Assembly: GCA_016858145.1 (NCBI GenBank)
Contig: JAEHOE010000011.1
Span: 124,001 to 188,000 of the forward strand
DNA from: Edaphochlamys debaryana
Lineage: Eukaryota > Chlorophyta > Chlorophyceae > Chlamydomonadales
Direction: 5' to 3'
Length of the DNA stretch: 64,000 nucleotides
In this document: piece after piece, positions 20,862-31,901 of the stretch
How the letters are laid out: the number at the start of each line of letters is the position of its first letter
How positions within the stretch are numbered: position 1 is the stretch's first letter
Notes under the pieces: model-generated
What the model saw: only the letters and a program-made list of their open reading frames with translations
Database searches by the model: none
What the model was told of the DNA's origin: nothing
Translations under genes and position numbers: made by a program

Positions 20862-23160
20862 GCCGGACCTAAATGTCCTTCACGAGCATGCGCGCAACCT
20901 TGAGCATGTCCGTCGCTATGCGGTACCGCACGTAGTCATCGTCCCCGCCCAGGAACCGCATGTACTTGCCCATCACGGGGTCGTATGAGAAGTCGGGGTC
21001 AAGGTCTTTGCAGATGCCCTCCAGCAATCCGAAGACGCGGACGATGCGGAAGACGACCCCGCTGAACTTGATGGGCAGACGCCCTCGCATGTCCGCGTTC
21101 GACGACATCTTCAGGATCACGTTGACGTCCACCGTTCGCATGTACTCCCCGTACTGTTGGAGCAGGTGCAGCACCCGCTCGTCATCCCGGATCTAGAACA
21201 GGTCGATTTTCTTCATGCGCTGAAGCGCGTCCGTATAGTTCCCGGACACGACGTCAAACAGGAGGGATTTGAGGCGGCTGCGCGTGTCCATCCAGACCGT
21301 GATGACGTTGCCCATGTCGTACAGCACGATGCGCCCGTCCTCCGCGACCCCCAGGTTGCCCTCGTGAGGGTCGCCGTGCATGACCCCATTCTCGACCAGC
21401 TGGCCTATGAACGTCTCCATGAGGTTCGCTGCAAGTTTCTTGCACGCGTCGGGGCTCATGCGCGTCTTGACGTCCCGTATCCTCGATGACGGCACATAGT
21501 CCATGACGATGAAGTCTTCGTGGCAGAGCCTCTCGTACAGCTCGGGGAGCACGACCCCCTGCTTATTGTGCCGGCGGAGCAGCTTGTAGTTCTTGACCTC
21601 CTTGAGGTAATTCGTTTCATTGGCAAACCACTGGCGGAAGTCCTGCACAAGCCAGGCCAGGAAGGTCGTGAGCGGCATCAGCGGCGCCGTGAGGAGGTAG
21701 TATGGCACGCCAAACATGAGCGGCATCATGATGAGCCAGATGGTGTCCGTCACGTTGTACGCAATGACGTACGCGATCACGGTCACGGCCGCGTCGGTGT
21801 CCCGCAACATGACGAGCCGATCCAAGCAGAACGTGCGGATGTGCATGACGGTGGAGAGCACGCCCAGGCACGCCATCGCCATGACGGCATTGCCTGGGAA
21901 GGCCTGCAGGGGCCAGCTCGTGCCGTGAACGCTGCCAACAATGAGCGCCGCGCACATGGGCACCAGGAGCTGCACACCCCAAGGAGAGCGCCAGAGTGAC
22001 AGCACGCGCCGCTGCGCCAGCCACACCACGTGTCGCCCCAGGTTGGCCAGAAAGGACCGGTTTCGGCGGCTGCGTGCGTCCACGGCGAGCCCGCCGACGC
22101 TTTCGATGTCGGCGGCCACCTCCTGCCTACCTACCTCCTCCGTGCTGCTGCTAGCTGGGGGCCCCGCAGTGCTACCAGCAGCCGCCAGGCGCCACCGCAG
22201 CTTGGCTCGCACGCACAGCTGCAGGATCTCGCGCTGCAGCGCAGATACCGGAGCGGCTGCGTGCACACGCTTGTGCTTAACGCACGCGAGCAGGCGATCC
22301 GCGAAGCGGTGGACCAAGATGCTTGTGCGAAGCGTCCACGCGACTCCGCCGCTGCTCTGGAGGGGGTCGGGCAGCCAGTCGACAAGCGATACGCGTTCCA
22401 GCACATTGTCAAATTTGTTCGCCAGAGCCGCAGTGGCGCACACGTACTCCACTGCGAGGAGAAGCTCCCGCACGGACGGGCGTGAGACGGCGTACTTCCT
22501 GCACAGGGCGGCCGCGAGGGTGTCAGCCTGGCTCGTGTCGAGCGGGACGTGCAGTCGTGCAAAGAGCTATTGCAACTCTGTGCTCGAGCCCAGGCTCAGC
22601 GGCCTCGGCTGCTGCAGCGCAGCGACGATGCCATCGCGCACCTTGCTTGTGTACTCTATCGTCGTGGTCAGCATCTCGTGCAGGCGGGGGTTGCGCGCGG
22701 TGCAGTCGCGCGCCCACGTGTGCCCGCGGCGTTTCCAGGTCATGGCAAGCGGTGCCTGGTGCACGCTGATGAGGTCCATGATCACGTCTGACGGGTTCTC
22801 GTTGACGTCTATGGCGTATCCAAGCCCGCGCTGGAAATAGGTGATGGCTAGAGAGGGCAATCCCACGAATACGGTGCCATACCTGCTGAGCAGGATGACC
22901 TCGTCCATCAGCATGAACGACGAGAAGCGCGGCTGGTGGAGGATGGCGAGGCACGTCACACCCAGCGCGGTCACGCGCTGGCAGGTGCGCACGAACGCCT
23001 GGCAGGCGGTGCTGTTGAGGCCGGAGGTGGGCTCATCCATGAGCAACAGACTGGGCAGGCACACAAGCGCCATACCGATGCTGACGCGCTTGCGCTGCCC
23101 GCCGCTGATGCCGCGTCGCTCCACGGAGCCCATGATGTTGTCACGGATCTCCAGCAGGTC

Positions 23161-23168
23161 CAGCGAGG
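23161..23168. repeat. Target-site duplication of the LINE, 3' side
   Basis: CAGCGAGG (CCTCGCTG on the element strand), identical to 29733-29740. It flanks the LINE exactly where the ABC transporter frame is interrupted. Confidence 0.8.
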
Positions 23169-23354
23169 ATGCGATGGTTACAGCAGGAACCGCCTCCAGA
23201 AGGGGAGGGGTTGAGCGAAAGCGCCACCTACTGGGTGTGCCACCTGCACACCGACACCCACGCAACGTGACTGACTTTCGGTCGTCACACCACGTTGCTA
23301 GGGCCGGGCCCGTAGAGCCCCCCTCAGTACTATTCCACTAATTCCGCTGTGCCT

Positions 23355-26300
23355 TTAATCATCGTCAATCAAGGCCAGGACGCCTGGGGGCTCCTGCACA
23401 GTCAATCTGCCACCTGAGACTCGCAGGAAAGGGTGGTCCGCCGGTATTGTCTCCCAGCCACTTGGTGGCCTGAGCGCAGCAAAAGAGTGAAGCGCTCCCC
23501 AAAACTCAGCTGACACCAACACACGTCCACGGTTCAGCACCCCGAGGCGATTCCCATTCTCCCTTGTCGCGTATAGATATCGGCGTCCCTTCTCCATGGC
23601 TGTCGTGGCTGCAAGACACACCACATCCCACACTCTCTGGTCAACTCCCTCCGTTGGTCGAGCCAGCCAAAGATTGAACCGGCGAAGTGGCCAGGTCCAT
23701 GGCATGCCCTGCTCGCCCCCTAGACACGCGCACATCTCATCAACCAGGCCCTCAGCCAAGTAGCATTTCCAAAAGTGGTGCAATCTGTCCCCTCCGTGCA
23801 TCGCAATCTCACATGGGCACGTGGCCGTTCCTTCATGTGCCGAAAAGCCAGTAAAGCCGTTGAGCGCCAAGCGCCAGAAAGCTTCCTTCCACACGTTCTC
23901 CCAGCGCAGGGCCCACAGCCTGCGCAAGGTGGCTTGTAGGTCCAACAGGTCTGACTCGTCCCCTACCCCACCACTCAGCGCCTCTGCCACAAAATTCAAA
24001 TGCTTGCCTTTCACATACTCAAAAGCGGGCTCCATCTGCAGGGCCGTGGCAAGGCTCACCAACAACCTAGCCGCTGGCACAAGCGTCTGTCCGGCACGCC
24101 AACCTATGCATCCCAAGAGTTCTTTCCATGCCTCCTCCTCTGGGCAGGCCAAGTCCGGGTTCTCTTCCACCTCCGTTGCTGCTTGCACCCACGGTACGGG
24201 AATATGGCCCATCAAGCTATCGATCCTCCCTAGGAGCGCAGGGCCATTGCGTAGCGCTGCGGGTAGAGACTCATACCCCCCTCGTCCCCACAGACCAACT
24301 ACGATGTTCTCTTTCACCTTCCTTGAGCACTCGCTCCTAGCCATCGGTGGCAGCCTGCCCCCCTGGGCTCCACTGAGCCCCGCCCTTGCTCCCGCCCCTG
24401 CCCTATAGGCTCTTACTAGTTGGCCAACAGTCTTCAATTCATTGATACCCATCAGGTCCGCATACATGCTTTCCAGCCCCCCACGGCCTGCTGCTGCGGG
24501 TCTGAGGGCCGGATTTCCCCATACTGGCGCGCTGTGTACCCACGGCCCCACCGCGGGGCTCTTGATCAACTCAACCCGGGGGAGGTGGAGGAGTGCCCCC
24601 GTTATCATGTTCAGCGTCGGGCAGGGGCTGTTTGCCGTGGTCCCCAGCACCTTGGTGGCGGCGTTGGGGCCTGCCCGCTGGGCTGTGAAGAGGCAGAGGG
24701 GGTGTACGGCCGGGTGCGTTCGTCGGAGGAGCTCCATTGCGACCGTCGGCCACACTGGCCTGAAGCGGAGGAGGTTCGGGCAGCTGCCCAGCACGCAGCG
24801 TGTCGCCAGCACCGCTTGTCGGGCCCGTACGTGTTCTACCACCGGGAGGAGGCCGAGCCCTCCGTCCTCCGGGGGGACGCACATCGCCTTGTAGCCTATC
24901 CCCGGCAGGCGAGCGTGTGGGTTACTGGCGTGTGCCGCCGGCGTCATGCTGCGGTCCACCATGGCTGCGACCGTGCTGCAGAGTCGCTGCAGCTCGGGCG
25001 GGGGGGGGGAAAGCGAATTCCAGGTGGTACAGGACCTTGGAGATTGCGTAGCCAGAGGCCGTAGACGCTCTCCCAAAGGCTGAAAGATTCAGGGACACCA
25101 GCTTGGTTAGAGCCGAGTAGACTCCATCCAGGGCGATGGCCGGCTTGCACAGGGCGGCGGTGTTGGCGACTGTTACCCCCAGGGTCTTGGCCTTCACGAC
25201 GGTTCGCAGTGAGGTATCAGGGGGTGGCGGTGCGGGCGGCGGGCCGGGCGGCGGCTCAGGCGGCGGCGCGGGCGGCAGGCCAGGCGGCGGCGCGGGCGGC
25301 AGGCCAGGCGGCGGCGCGGGCGGCAGGCCAGGCGGCGGCGCGGGCGGCGGGCCAGGCGGCGGCGCGGGCGGCAGGCCAGGCGGCGGCGCGGGCGGCAGGC
25401 CAGGCGGCGGCGCGGGCAGCAGGCCAGGCGGCAGCGCGGGCGGCAGGCCAGGCGGCGGCGCGGGCGGCGGGCCAGGCGGCGGCGCGGGCGGCAGGCCAGG
25501 CGGTGGCGCGGGCAGCAGGCCAGGCGGCGGCGCGGGCGGCAGGCCAGGCGGCGGCGCGGGCGGCAGGCCAGGCGGCAGCGTGGGCGGTGGATCTGGTGGT
25601 GGGTCCAGCGCCGGTGCGGGCGGCGGGCCGTGCGGCAGCGCGGGCGGTGGGCCGGGCAGCGGCGCGGGCAGCGGCGCAGGCGGTGGGATCAGGCCGACGG
25701 GGAGCAGCTCCGACTTGCTGGCGTTCAGGCGTTGTCCACTTGCTTGCGCAAAGGTCGCATGGCTGCAGCGAAAGCGGCGGCTGTGTTGGGTCGCAAGAAT
25801 TGCGTGTAGTCGTCTGCGTATTGGGAAGCTCGGAGGACAAGCTGGCGGCCGTTGGGTGAGAGAGCAATCTGGAATCCCTGTTTAGCAAGCCACGATAGTA
25901 GCGCTTGAGCGGCCGCCAGGTAGAGCAGCGGCGCTAATGGGCAGCCTTGCCGTACCCCTGCTGTTATCTCCAGGTGACCTGATACGTCGCCGTTGACTAG
26001 GGCCGCGGATCTTGTGCCCTGGTGCAGAAGCCGCACCCACGCCAGGAAGCCATTGCCAACCCCCAGCGCTTCCAGGCACTCAAACAGGAAGCCCCGGTCC
26101 AGCGTGTCGTACGCCTTGTGGAAATCTAGGAAGGCCATGAGCCCCTCCTCACCTGCCACTCTTAGCAGCTCTGGTGTCAGCTGCATGAGCATGATGTTAT
26201 CAGCAATCCGTCGACCTGACAGAAAGGCGGTCTGCTTGGGGCTGATAATGGCGGCGAAGGCTGGTTGCAGGCGGGCTGCCAGGACGCGGGCCAAAGTTCG

Positions 26301-28061
26301 GTAGTCCGTGTCCAGCAGCGTGATGGGCCTATAGTTGGCGGGCTGGGTTGGGTCGCCTGACTTGAAGAAGCACGAAATCACACCGTCAAGAAAGCCACGA
26401 GGCGCTGTACCAGCCGCCATTGCCGCTGAGAACACGGCTGCTAGGATGCTCGAGAACTGCCCGCTATATGCCTTGTACAGCTCCATGGGGATGCCGTCCG
26501 CGCCGGGGGCTTTGCCTTGCGGGGCGGCGTAGATGGCCGCTGCCACCTCCGTCGCAGTCACCGTCGGCTCCCCCATCTTGGTGACTGACTCCTCAGGGCA
26601 GTTGAGCGCTGCCTCCCGAAGCGCCTGGAGCACCTGTGCACGGGCGGTATGGTCAACTGGGCTGGGTGTGCTGACTCGCTGCCAGAAGCGGGCTACGCTG
26701 TGTGCCATCTCGCGGGGGGTGGAGGTGAGGGTCCCGTCAGCTCGACGGAGTGCGCAGATTCGGCGGCAGGCGGCTGGTGGTCGCAGAAGGCGGGAGAGGA
26801 GGGGTGAAGGTCGTTCGCCTGCATGGATCCAGGTGTGGCGAGTCTTCCGAGCTGCCCGTGCTGAGGCCCGGCATGCCGCCCTGGCCGCTGCGCTCCTTGC
26901 CGCAACCGCCTGCGCAGCTGCGGCTTCGTCGCCTGCCTCCACTGCCGCCATGGCGGCTTCGGCTGACTGTGCGGCTGTCTGTTCTGCTGCTGTAGCGCTG
27001 ACGGAGCGCTGCTGTGCTATCTGGTTGAGCGCCCGCAGTTCCCTATTAATGCCTGCCTTCACCGCTGGCCACCAGGAGAGCACCTGTCGGCTGTCCGTTG
27101 GCATCGAGGCACGCTGGGAGTCAATCCATTCGCAGAAGCTCTCGCGCAAGTCGGTGAAGTCAAGGAAATGCATCCTGACCCTCGGCAACCCTTTGCCCGG
27201 GGGCTGGGCGGCGGGGGATGGTGAGAGGCGTAGCAGCACAAGTCGGTGGTCAGCGGGTCTGCCGCACTCAATGCGGCACGATGCCACGTTCGCCGCCAGG
27301 TCGGAGGAGACGTGAAAGCGGTCCAGGCGGGAGGCTCCAGACGGATAGAAGAAGGTGAAGCTGCGGACGGTTGGGTGGAGGCTGCGGAAAGCGTCCGTAA
27401 GCCCTGGGCAGGCGGCGCTGAAGACCCCCGCCGTTGCTGTGTCCTCTCGCTGGCTGTTAGGGCCAGAGCTGCAGTCGAGTGCTGGGTCCATCACGAAATT
27501 GAAGTCCCCGGCCCACACATGCGTCTCCGCGTTGGCGGCTATTGGTGCTAGCTGCTGTTGGATGAAGAGCCGCTGCTGTGTTGGTTGTCCTGACGGCAGG
27601 TACGTGCTGAGCAGTGTGAAGGAGTGGCCACCCCACTGCACTGGGACCCGCACCGCGCGCCCATCCTCAGTCGCTGAGTGTGCGCCCGCGACCTGGAGGG
27701 CGCCAGACGTGACCAGCGCCGAGCGCACCAGGATGGCTGTTCCCCCCGCTGCGCCGCCATTGTCCCCCAGCTGCGCTGGCCCCCAGAAGGCCAGCCAGCC
27801 ACTCAGCCGCAGAGTGTTGCTTAATGCTTGTATTTAAGTTTCCACACCCGAGATCAGAGCCGCTGTGACTCTGGTCTCTTGGAGGCAGACCACGTCTAGC
27901 CGTTGCTGTGCCCAGAGCCTGAGGTACGCCGACAGGCGCGGTTGGTCCAGGGACTCAGTGCCTGAGGTAAGCCCGCGTACGTTAAGCGAGCCCACCCAAA
28001 GCGGATCACTGGGCTTGGTGGCTGGCCGGCGCCGAGCTGTGCGCGCCTGCCACCACGGCAT
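23355..28061 (-). pseudogene. LINE ORF2: AP endonuclease, reverse transcriptase and C-terminal region, with three lesions
   Basis: APE-type endonuclease motifs: GSLNVRGL, VVCLQETR, WAGDFNFVMDPALD, PADHRLVLLRL. The reverse transcriptase has FRPITLLDTDYR-like and RRIADNIMLMQ blocks, GVRQGCPLAPLLY and the catalytic YADD (QYADDYTQF). The long C-terminal region ends GVLALIDDD. Lesions: an in-frame TAA at 27834-27836 within the endonuclease; a one-base deletion near 25735 (the frame must change between AAMRP and QASGQRLNASKSELLPVG); and a frame change at a C-run near 25005-25015 (G-run on the plus strand). A Pro-rich 24-bp minisatellite lies between the RT palm and the segment VKAKTLGVTVANTAAL. Such a stretch is not part of the usual L1 RT. 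Confidence 0.85.
25216..25690. repeat. 24-bp GC-rich minisatellite inside LINE ORF2
   Basis: About 15-19 units close to GGCGGCGCGGGCGGCAGGCC. On the element strand, in the expected frame, they encode Pro/Leu/Ala repeats of the PPGLPPAP type. The array sits between reverse-transcriptase segments ELLPVGLIP and VVKAKTLGVTV. The Gly-rich and Ala/Arg-rich ORFs in the other frames are by-products. Confidence 0.8.
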
Positions 28062-28064
28062 CCG

Positions 28065-29666
28065 TTAGACGTTGGTCATGTTTATTTGCTGGCCCTCGGC
28101 GTGGGCCCCCGGCGGCGCCAGGGCTGCGGGGCTGCCGCTGCCGCCGCCGCTGCCGCCGCCGTCGCTGCCGCCCGCCAGGCCCTCTCCGCCAGCCTCCGAG
28201 TCGTGCTCCATGCCCGACGCCCCGCTCCCGCGGATCTCCCCCTCCTCCTCCGACCCCTCCTCCATCACGAGAGCCGCCACCGCTTCGGCGGACTCCCGTG
28301 CCGGGTCGGCCGTCAGCCTCTTGGGCGGCCGCCCCTCCGGCGTGCCAGCCGCTGACTCGGGCCGCCCCCTCGCACCCCCGACGCGTTGCGGCAGAGGGCT
28401 GGCCTGCCGGCCGGACCCCGTCACCCCTCCCTGCGGGCTCTGGCTCGTGCTGCCGGCGGGGGCGGGGGCAGTGGGGGCCTCCACCGCCTGCGCCGCCTTC
28501 CGCTCGCGCTCGCGCTGCAGCTGCGCCTGCGCCTGCGCCTTCTGCAGCTGGGCCGCCTTGTGCGCCTGCGCCGCCTTGGCGTCCTCCTCCACCTTGGCCG
28601 CGGCCGCCGCCGCCACCGCCTTCCGCTGCTCCTCCGCCGCCGCCTTGCGCTGCTGCTCCTCCGCCGCCGCCTTGCGCTGCTCCTCCTCCGCCGCCGCCTT
28701 GCGCTGCTGCTCCTCCGCCGCCGCCTTGCGCTGCTGCTCCGCTGCGGCCGCCTTGCGCTGCTGCTCCTCCGCCGCAGCCTTGCGCTGCTGCTCCGCCGCA
28801 GCCTTCACTGCCTCGGCGGCCGCAGCCTTGGCCTTGGCCACCGCCTCCTCCGCCTCCTTCGTCCGCGTGGCCGCCGCCTCCTTGTGGCGGCCGTACGCCT
28901 CGTCGTCGAAGATGGATGCCAGCAGGCTGAAGGCAACCTCCTCTCCGTCCATCACCTCCAGCAGCTGGGGGGTGCCCGGCTTGCCGTCCCGCAGGGCTCC
29001 CGGCAGCGGCGTGTCCGCTGGGAGCGTCACCAGCATGCGGTCCAGTACCGCCGTCTGGGAGTTGTACTCATAGTAGCGCTGGGCGTGCGAGACCTCAGCC
29101 ACGCCCAAAGCGTTGCAGACGAGGGCGTAGTGCAGCTCCATGCTGAGCTCCGCCGGTAGTCCGCTGACGTCCACCCAGACGGGCTGCGGTTTGAGCGGCC
29201 TGTTGCTCACTCTTACCAGCCATGCGGATTCTTTGAAGCCCGGGACCGCGGGCACCCGCAGGTAGCTTCGCTCATCGAGCCTCTCCTTCAGTTTCTCCAC
29301 CCGATCGCTGCTCATCATGTAGTCGAGGGTTACACGTACCCTTGGCAGCCTTCCGTTGGGGCCGCCAAAGCCCGCGCCGTCCAGCTTCACTCCGCGGACC
29401 ATGCCAAAGGTCTCCAGGTCCGGTGCCTCACCGTTCTCCAGCATTATCTCTTTCATCGCTAGCTGAACCGCGACGCGCATGTGCTTGGAAATGTCTGATG
29501 TGAGCGTGTATTTGGAGTACCCGGTGATGATGGCTGTGGCCGAGACTGCGTGGAGCCCTTTGGTGCGCGCTGTGGGCAGCGCGCCCTTGATTTTAGGATC
29601 AAGGGCGACTCTGACCGCAGGTGGGCGGTCGCGCCGGCCGCCACCGGTCACACCGGTAGCGGCCAT
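28065..29666 (-). CDS. LINE ORF1 protein (RNA-binding/coiled-coil type)
   Basis: 533 residues from ATG 29666, starting MAATGVTGGGRRDRPP. The N-terminal 220 residues are mixed alpha/beta and well folded in appearance, with VRVTLDYMMSSDRVEKLKERL and VWVDVSGLPAELSMELHYAL. This is similar in layout to the RRM-like domain of plant and algal L1 ORF1 proteins. Residues about 260-390 form a long Ala/Glu/Lys/Gln repeat (EEQQRKAAA units), a predicted single helix or coiled coil. The tail is Gly/Pro/Ser-rich and acidic. Frame intact. The stop lies 3 bp from the ORF2 start. No zinc knuckle is visible. Confidence 0.8.
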   Translation of the reverse strand: MAATGVTGGGRRDRPPAVRVALDPKIKGALPTARTKGLHAVSATAIITGYSKYTLTSDISKHMRVAVQLAMKEIMLENGEAPDLETFGMVRGVKLDGAGFGGPNGRLPRVRVTLDYMMSSDRVEKLKERLDERSYLRVPAVPGFKESAWLVRVSNRPLKPQPVWVDVSGLPAELSMELHYALVCNALGVAEVSHAQRYYEYNSQTAVLDRMLVTLPADTPLPGALRDGKPGTPQLLEVMDGEEVAFSLLASIFDDEAYGRHKEAAATRTKEAEEAVAKAKAAAAEAVKAAAEQQRKAAAEEQQRKAAAAEQQRKAAAEEQQRKAAAEEEQRKAAAEEQQRKAAAEEQRKAVAAAAAAKVEEDAKAAQAHKAAQLQKAQAQAQLQRERERKAAQAVEAPTAPAPAGSTSQSPQGGVTGSGRQASPLPQRVGGARGRPESAAGTPEGRPPKRLTADPARESAEAVAALVMEEGSEEEGEIRGSGASGMEHDSEAGGEGLAGGSDGGGSGGGSGSPAALAPPGAHAEGQQINMTNV

Positions 29667-29732
29667 TTGCTAGATACTACGGCTCAAGGGGGTAGGGGGA
29701 CCGTCTATGTGACTATGGAGCCTCAGGTAGGT

Positions 29733-29740
29733 CAGCGAGG
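29733..29740. repeat. Target-site duplication of the LINE, 5' side
   Basis: CAGCGAGG, identical to 23161-23168. It marks the 5' junction of the element within the ABC transporter frame. Confidence 0.8.
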
Positions 29741-31901
29741 TCAGGAAGTGCTCGACAACGTCCCTGCACCATGCCCTTGGCAGGTGCGTGGCGTTGAGCT
29801 TGAAGCTGTACTCTAGGTTCTCCGCGACGCTCAGGTCCGTGCACAGGATGTCATCCTGCGGAACGGACCCACGGAGGGCCTTAAGGCGGTGGATGCTCGC
29901 GCCGCCCTCGCCGCGCTCCAGGTCCTCGAGGTCGAGCACGATGTCGCCGGCGTGCTGCGACGTGATGCGCACCGTGCCGCGCACATAGGCGCTCGGGACC
30001 CTGCCCTTGAAGAGGTCCAACAGCGTACTCTTGCCACACCCGGATGGCCCCATGATGGCGTTCATCGCGCACGGCTGGAAGCGGCAGCTGATGGGCCACA
30101 GCCACGGCTTGCTGCGGGCGCTCTTCTGAGCGCACGTGCCCAGCACCTGCACGCGCAGCAGGCGGCGCTCCGAGATGTATGCGTCCAAGCCGGCGTGGAC
30201 CCCCGTCCCTGCCGGACGGTTCAATGGCGGTGGCGGCCTGGTCATGTCGTCGTCGCCGTCGGCGTTGCGGATTGCGGCGGCGTACGCGGTGTCGTCGGGG
30301 GTCAGATCGATGGATGCGTTGACGACGGCCGGTTGCTCGCTCCTCTTGAGGCGTCGCGCGCGCCGAAGCATCAAGAGGCGCCGCGCCTTCACCATGGAGC
30401 ACGCGACCACCAGGAGCAGCGTGCACGCGACGGACATGAGGCAGCCCCAGTTCCAGGGCGGGTGCGTCGTCCCGGCAGGACAGGGCGCGAGGCTGGAGCA
30501 GCGATGCGGCACAGCCGATCCCGCCTTGCAGTAGAAGCCAGTGGGGCACGCCAGCAGCGAGGACGCGTTGGGGCAGTACGATCCCCCGGGGCACGTCCTG
30601 CCCGGGCTTGACGCGCCCTGCGGGCAGAAGTTGCCTTTGTACAGCAACGCGCCGGAGCTCACCGCGTCGACCACACGCGACTTGCGCTCGTATATGAACT
30701 CGGACGCCATGAGCAGCTGCGCCGTGTCGCATGGCTGCGGGCGTATCACGCCCCGCCGGCAGAAGGTGCCTGGGGGACAGGCCTCCTTCCGCGCGGGCGT
30801 CGGGCAGTAGGAGCCCTCCGGGCACGCCAGGTCGCTCGGGTAGGCGGCGTCGGCGATGCGCAGCTGCTCCAGGGCAGGCCGCGTGGACGCGTCCATGCTG
30901 CCGTGAGGACAGTACTCGCCCAGCGAGCATGGCGCACAGACCGCCCGCAGCGCCACGAGGGCGGGGTCCGCGCCCCGGTCCGCGTCGCTCAGGAGGTTCG
31001 CGTCTTCATGGGGGCGACACTTGTAGCCCGGCGGACAGTTATAGTATGGAGCGCGTGGTGGGCGGAACGCGCATGGGCAGCCGGGGCGCGTGGTGGCGGG
31101 CGGCGGTTGTTGGGCGCTGCCGTAAAGCGCATCCCGAGGGCAGCGCTCCGAGAGGTCCCGGTAGCCCCGTGCCCGTATGTTCGCATCATCCGCCGCGCTG
31201 CCCCTGCGGAAAAAGCTGAGCGCCGCGCTAAACCGCTCCGCAAGCGTGGAGCCGTTGCTGGAGCTCACCACGGGCTCGCAGGCGCCTGCCGCCTGACGCT
31301 GAACGCACTGCAGGCCCTGTCCGCACTGCTGGTCCTGGTCGGGATACAAGCACTCGCCGCCAGTGTTACATAAGCAGTGGGACGCGGGCGGGCAGCCCCC
31401 GTAGAGATCCGGAAACAGGCAGCATTTCCAGCATGCTTGACAGCTCGCGGCGTCGTAGACACCCTGGACAAGAGACAGCAAGCAGAACTCATCGATACCA
31501 CATTGCTGCTGTGACTGGCACGCAAACAGAACCCGCTGGGCGACGAGGAGCGCGCAACCCAGGTAGAACGGCGCGGCTCGCCACATGCGGCGCAGACGTC
31601 TCTGTGAAAGTATGCTACGCGCCACAATTGTAGCGTTGAAAGAGATATTCTGAGCGCAGACATTCTACGCGAATCTACGCTGCAGTACGCTCGGCCAGAG
31701 CGGGACAGTCATCCGACCATGAACTTCATCGGGCTTTGCATTTGGGTTTCGCAATGCATTCCTGTGCTCGCCCTGTCTCTTTCTTGGCACACCGCTAGCA
31801 TACGTCTTCGTTGCACATCCGCATGGCCGACTGGTGAGTCTGGAAACCGCTGTGTTGCAAGAATCGCAGAGCCTCGTAACAGCTCCTAACACAGCCCTCT
31901 G

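Larger units (their letters stand above)
23169..29732 (-). mobile_element. Near full-length L1-type non-LTR retrotransposon (6,564 bp)
   Basis: Inserted in the nucleotide-binding-domain coding region of the ABC transporter and flanked by 8-bp duplications (CCTCGCTG). Layout in its own direction: short leader 29732-29667, ORF1 29666-28065, ORF2 28061-23355, 3' UTR 23354-23169. The 3' end is GTAACCATCGCAT and has no poly(A). The truncated copy at 48383-49224 ends at the same sequence, which independently fixes the 3' terminus. ORF2 has three lesions, so this copy is probably immobile now. The host frame upstream ends in LTSL and resumes LDLLEIRDN, so removing the element plus one duplication restores the host frame. 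Confidence 0.9.
20869..31586 (-). pseudogene. ABCG24/28-type ABC transporter fused to a UbiB-like kinase C-lobe, split by a LINE and carrying two in-frame UAGs
   Basis: One reading frame runs 31586-29733, is interrupted by the LINE, and resumes 23168-20869. Start at 31586 gives a signal-peptide-like MWRAAPFYLGCALLVAQRVL. Next comes a Cys-rich ectodomain with repeats like CPEGSYCP and CPGGSYCP, a TM helix near 30430, the ABC domain with Walker A GPSGCGKST, signature SGGQRKRVS, Walker B LLLMDEPTSGLNS, then ABC2-type helices including IRTFCLDRLVMLRDTDA. This order matches plant ABCG24/28. Near 21650 the sequence switches to UbiB/ABC1 kinase features: NYLKEVKN, FIVMDYVPS, HGDPHEGNLG, LYDMGNV. The kinase N-lobe (KxGQ, catalytic Lys) is absent. 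In-frame TAG codons sit at 22567-22569 and 21193-21195, with otherwise open frame. No introns. It is probably decaying and probably chimeric; a rearrangement joining two genes is the alternative to a true fusion protein. Confidence 0.75.

Noticed and set aside
23821..25064. Plus-strand ORFs over the LINE C-terminal region
   Set aside because: Antisense shadows of ORF2, which has recognisable motifs and a duplicate at 48.4-49.0 kb on the coding strand.
28072..29159. Plus-strand ORFs rich in Cys/Ala/Leu opposite LINE ORF1
   Set aside because: Shadows of the EEQQRKAAA repeat; no independent support.
30000..31200. Plus-strand ORFs opposite the ABC transporter ectodomain
   Set aside because: Shadow frames; the minus frame has Walker A, the Cys-rich repeats and a signal peptide.
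20869..31586. UAG reassigned as a sense codon
   Set aside because: Only two cases, in a gene already broken by a LINE; channelrhodopsin A in the same window appears to end in UAG.
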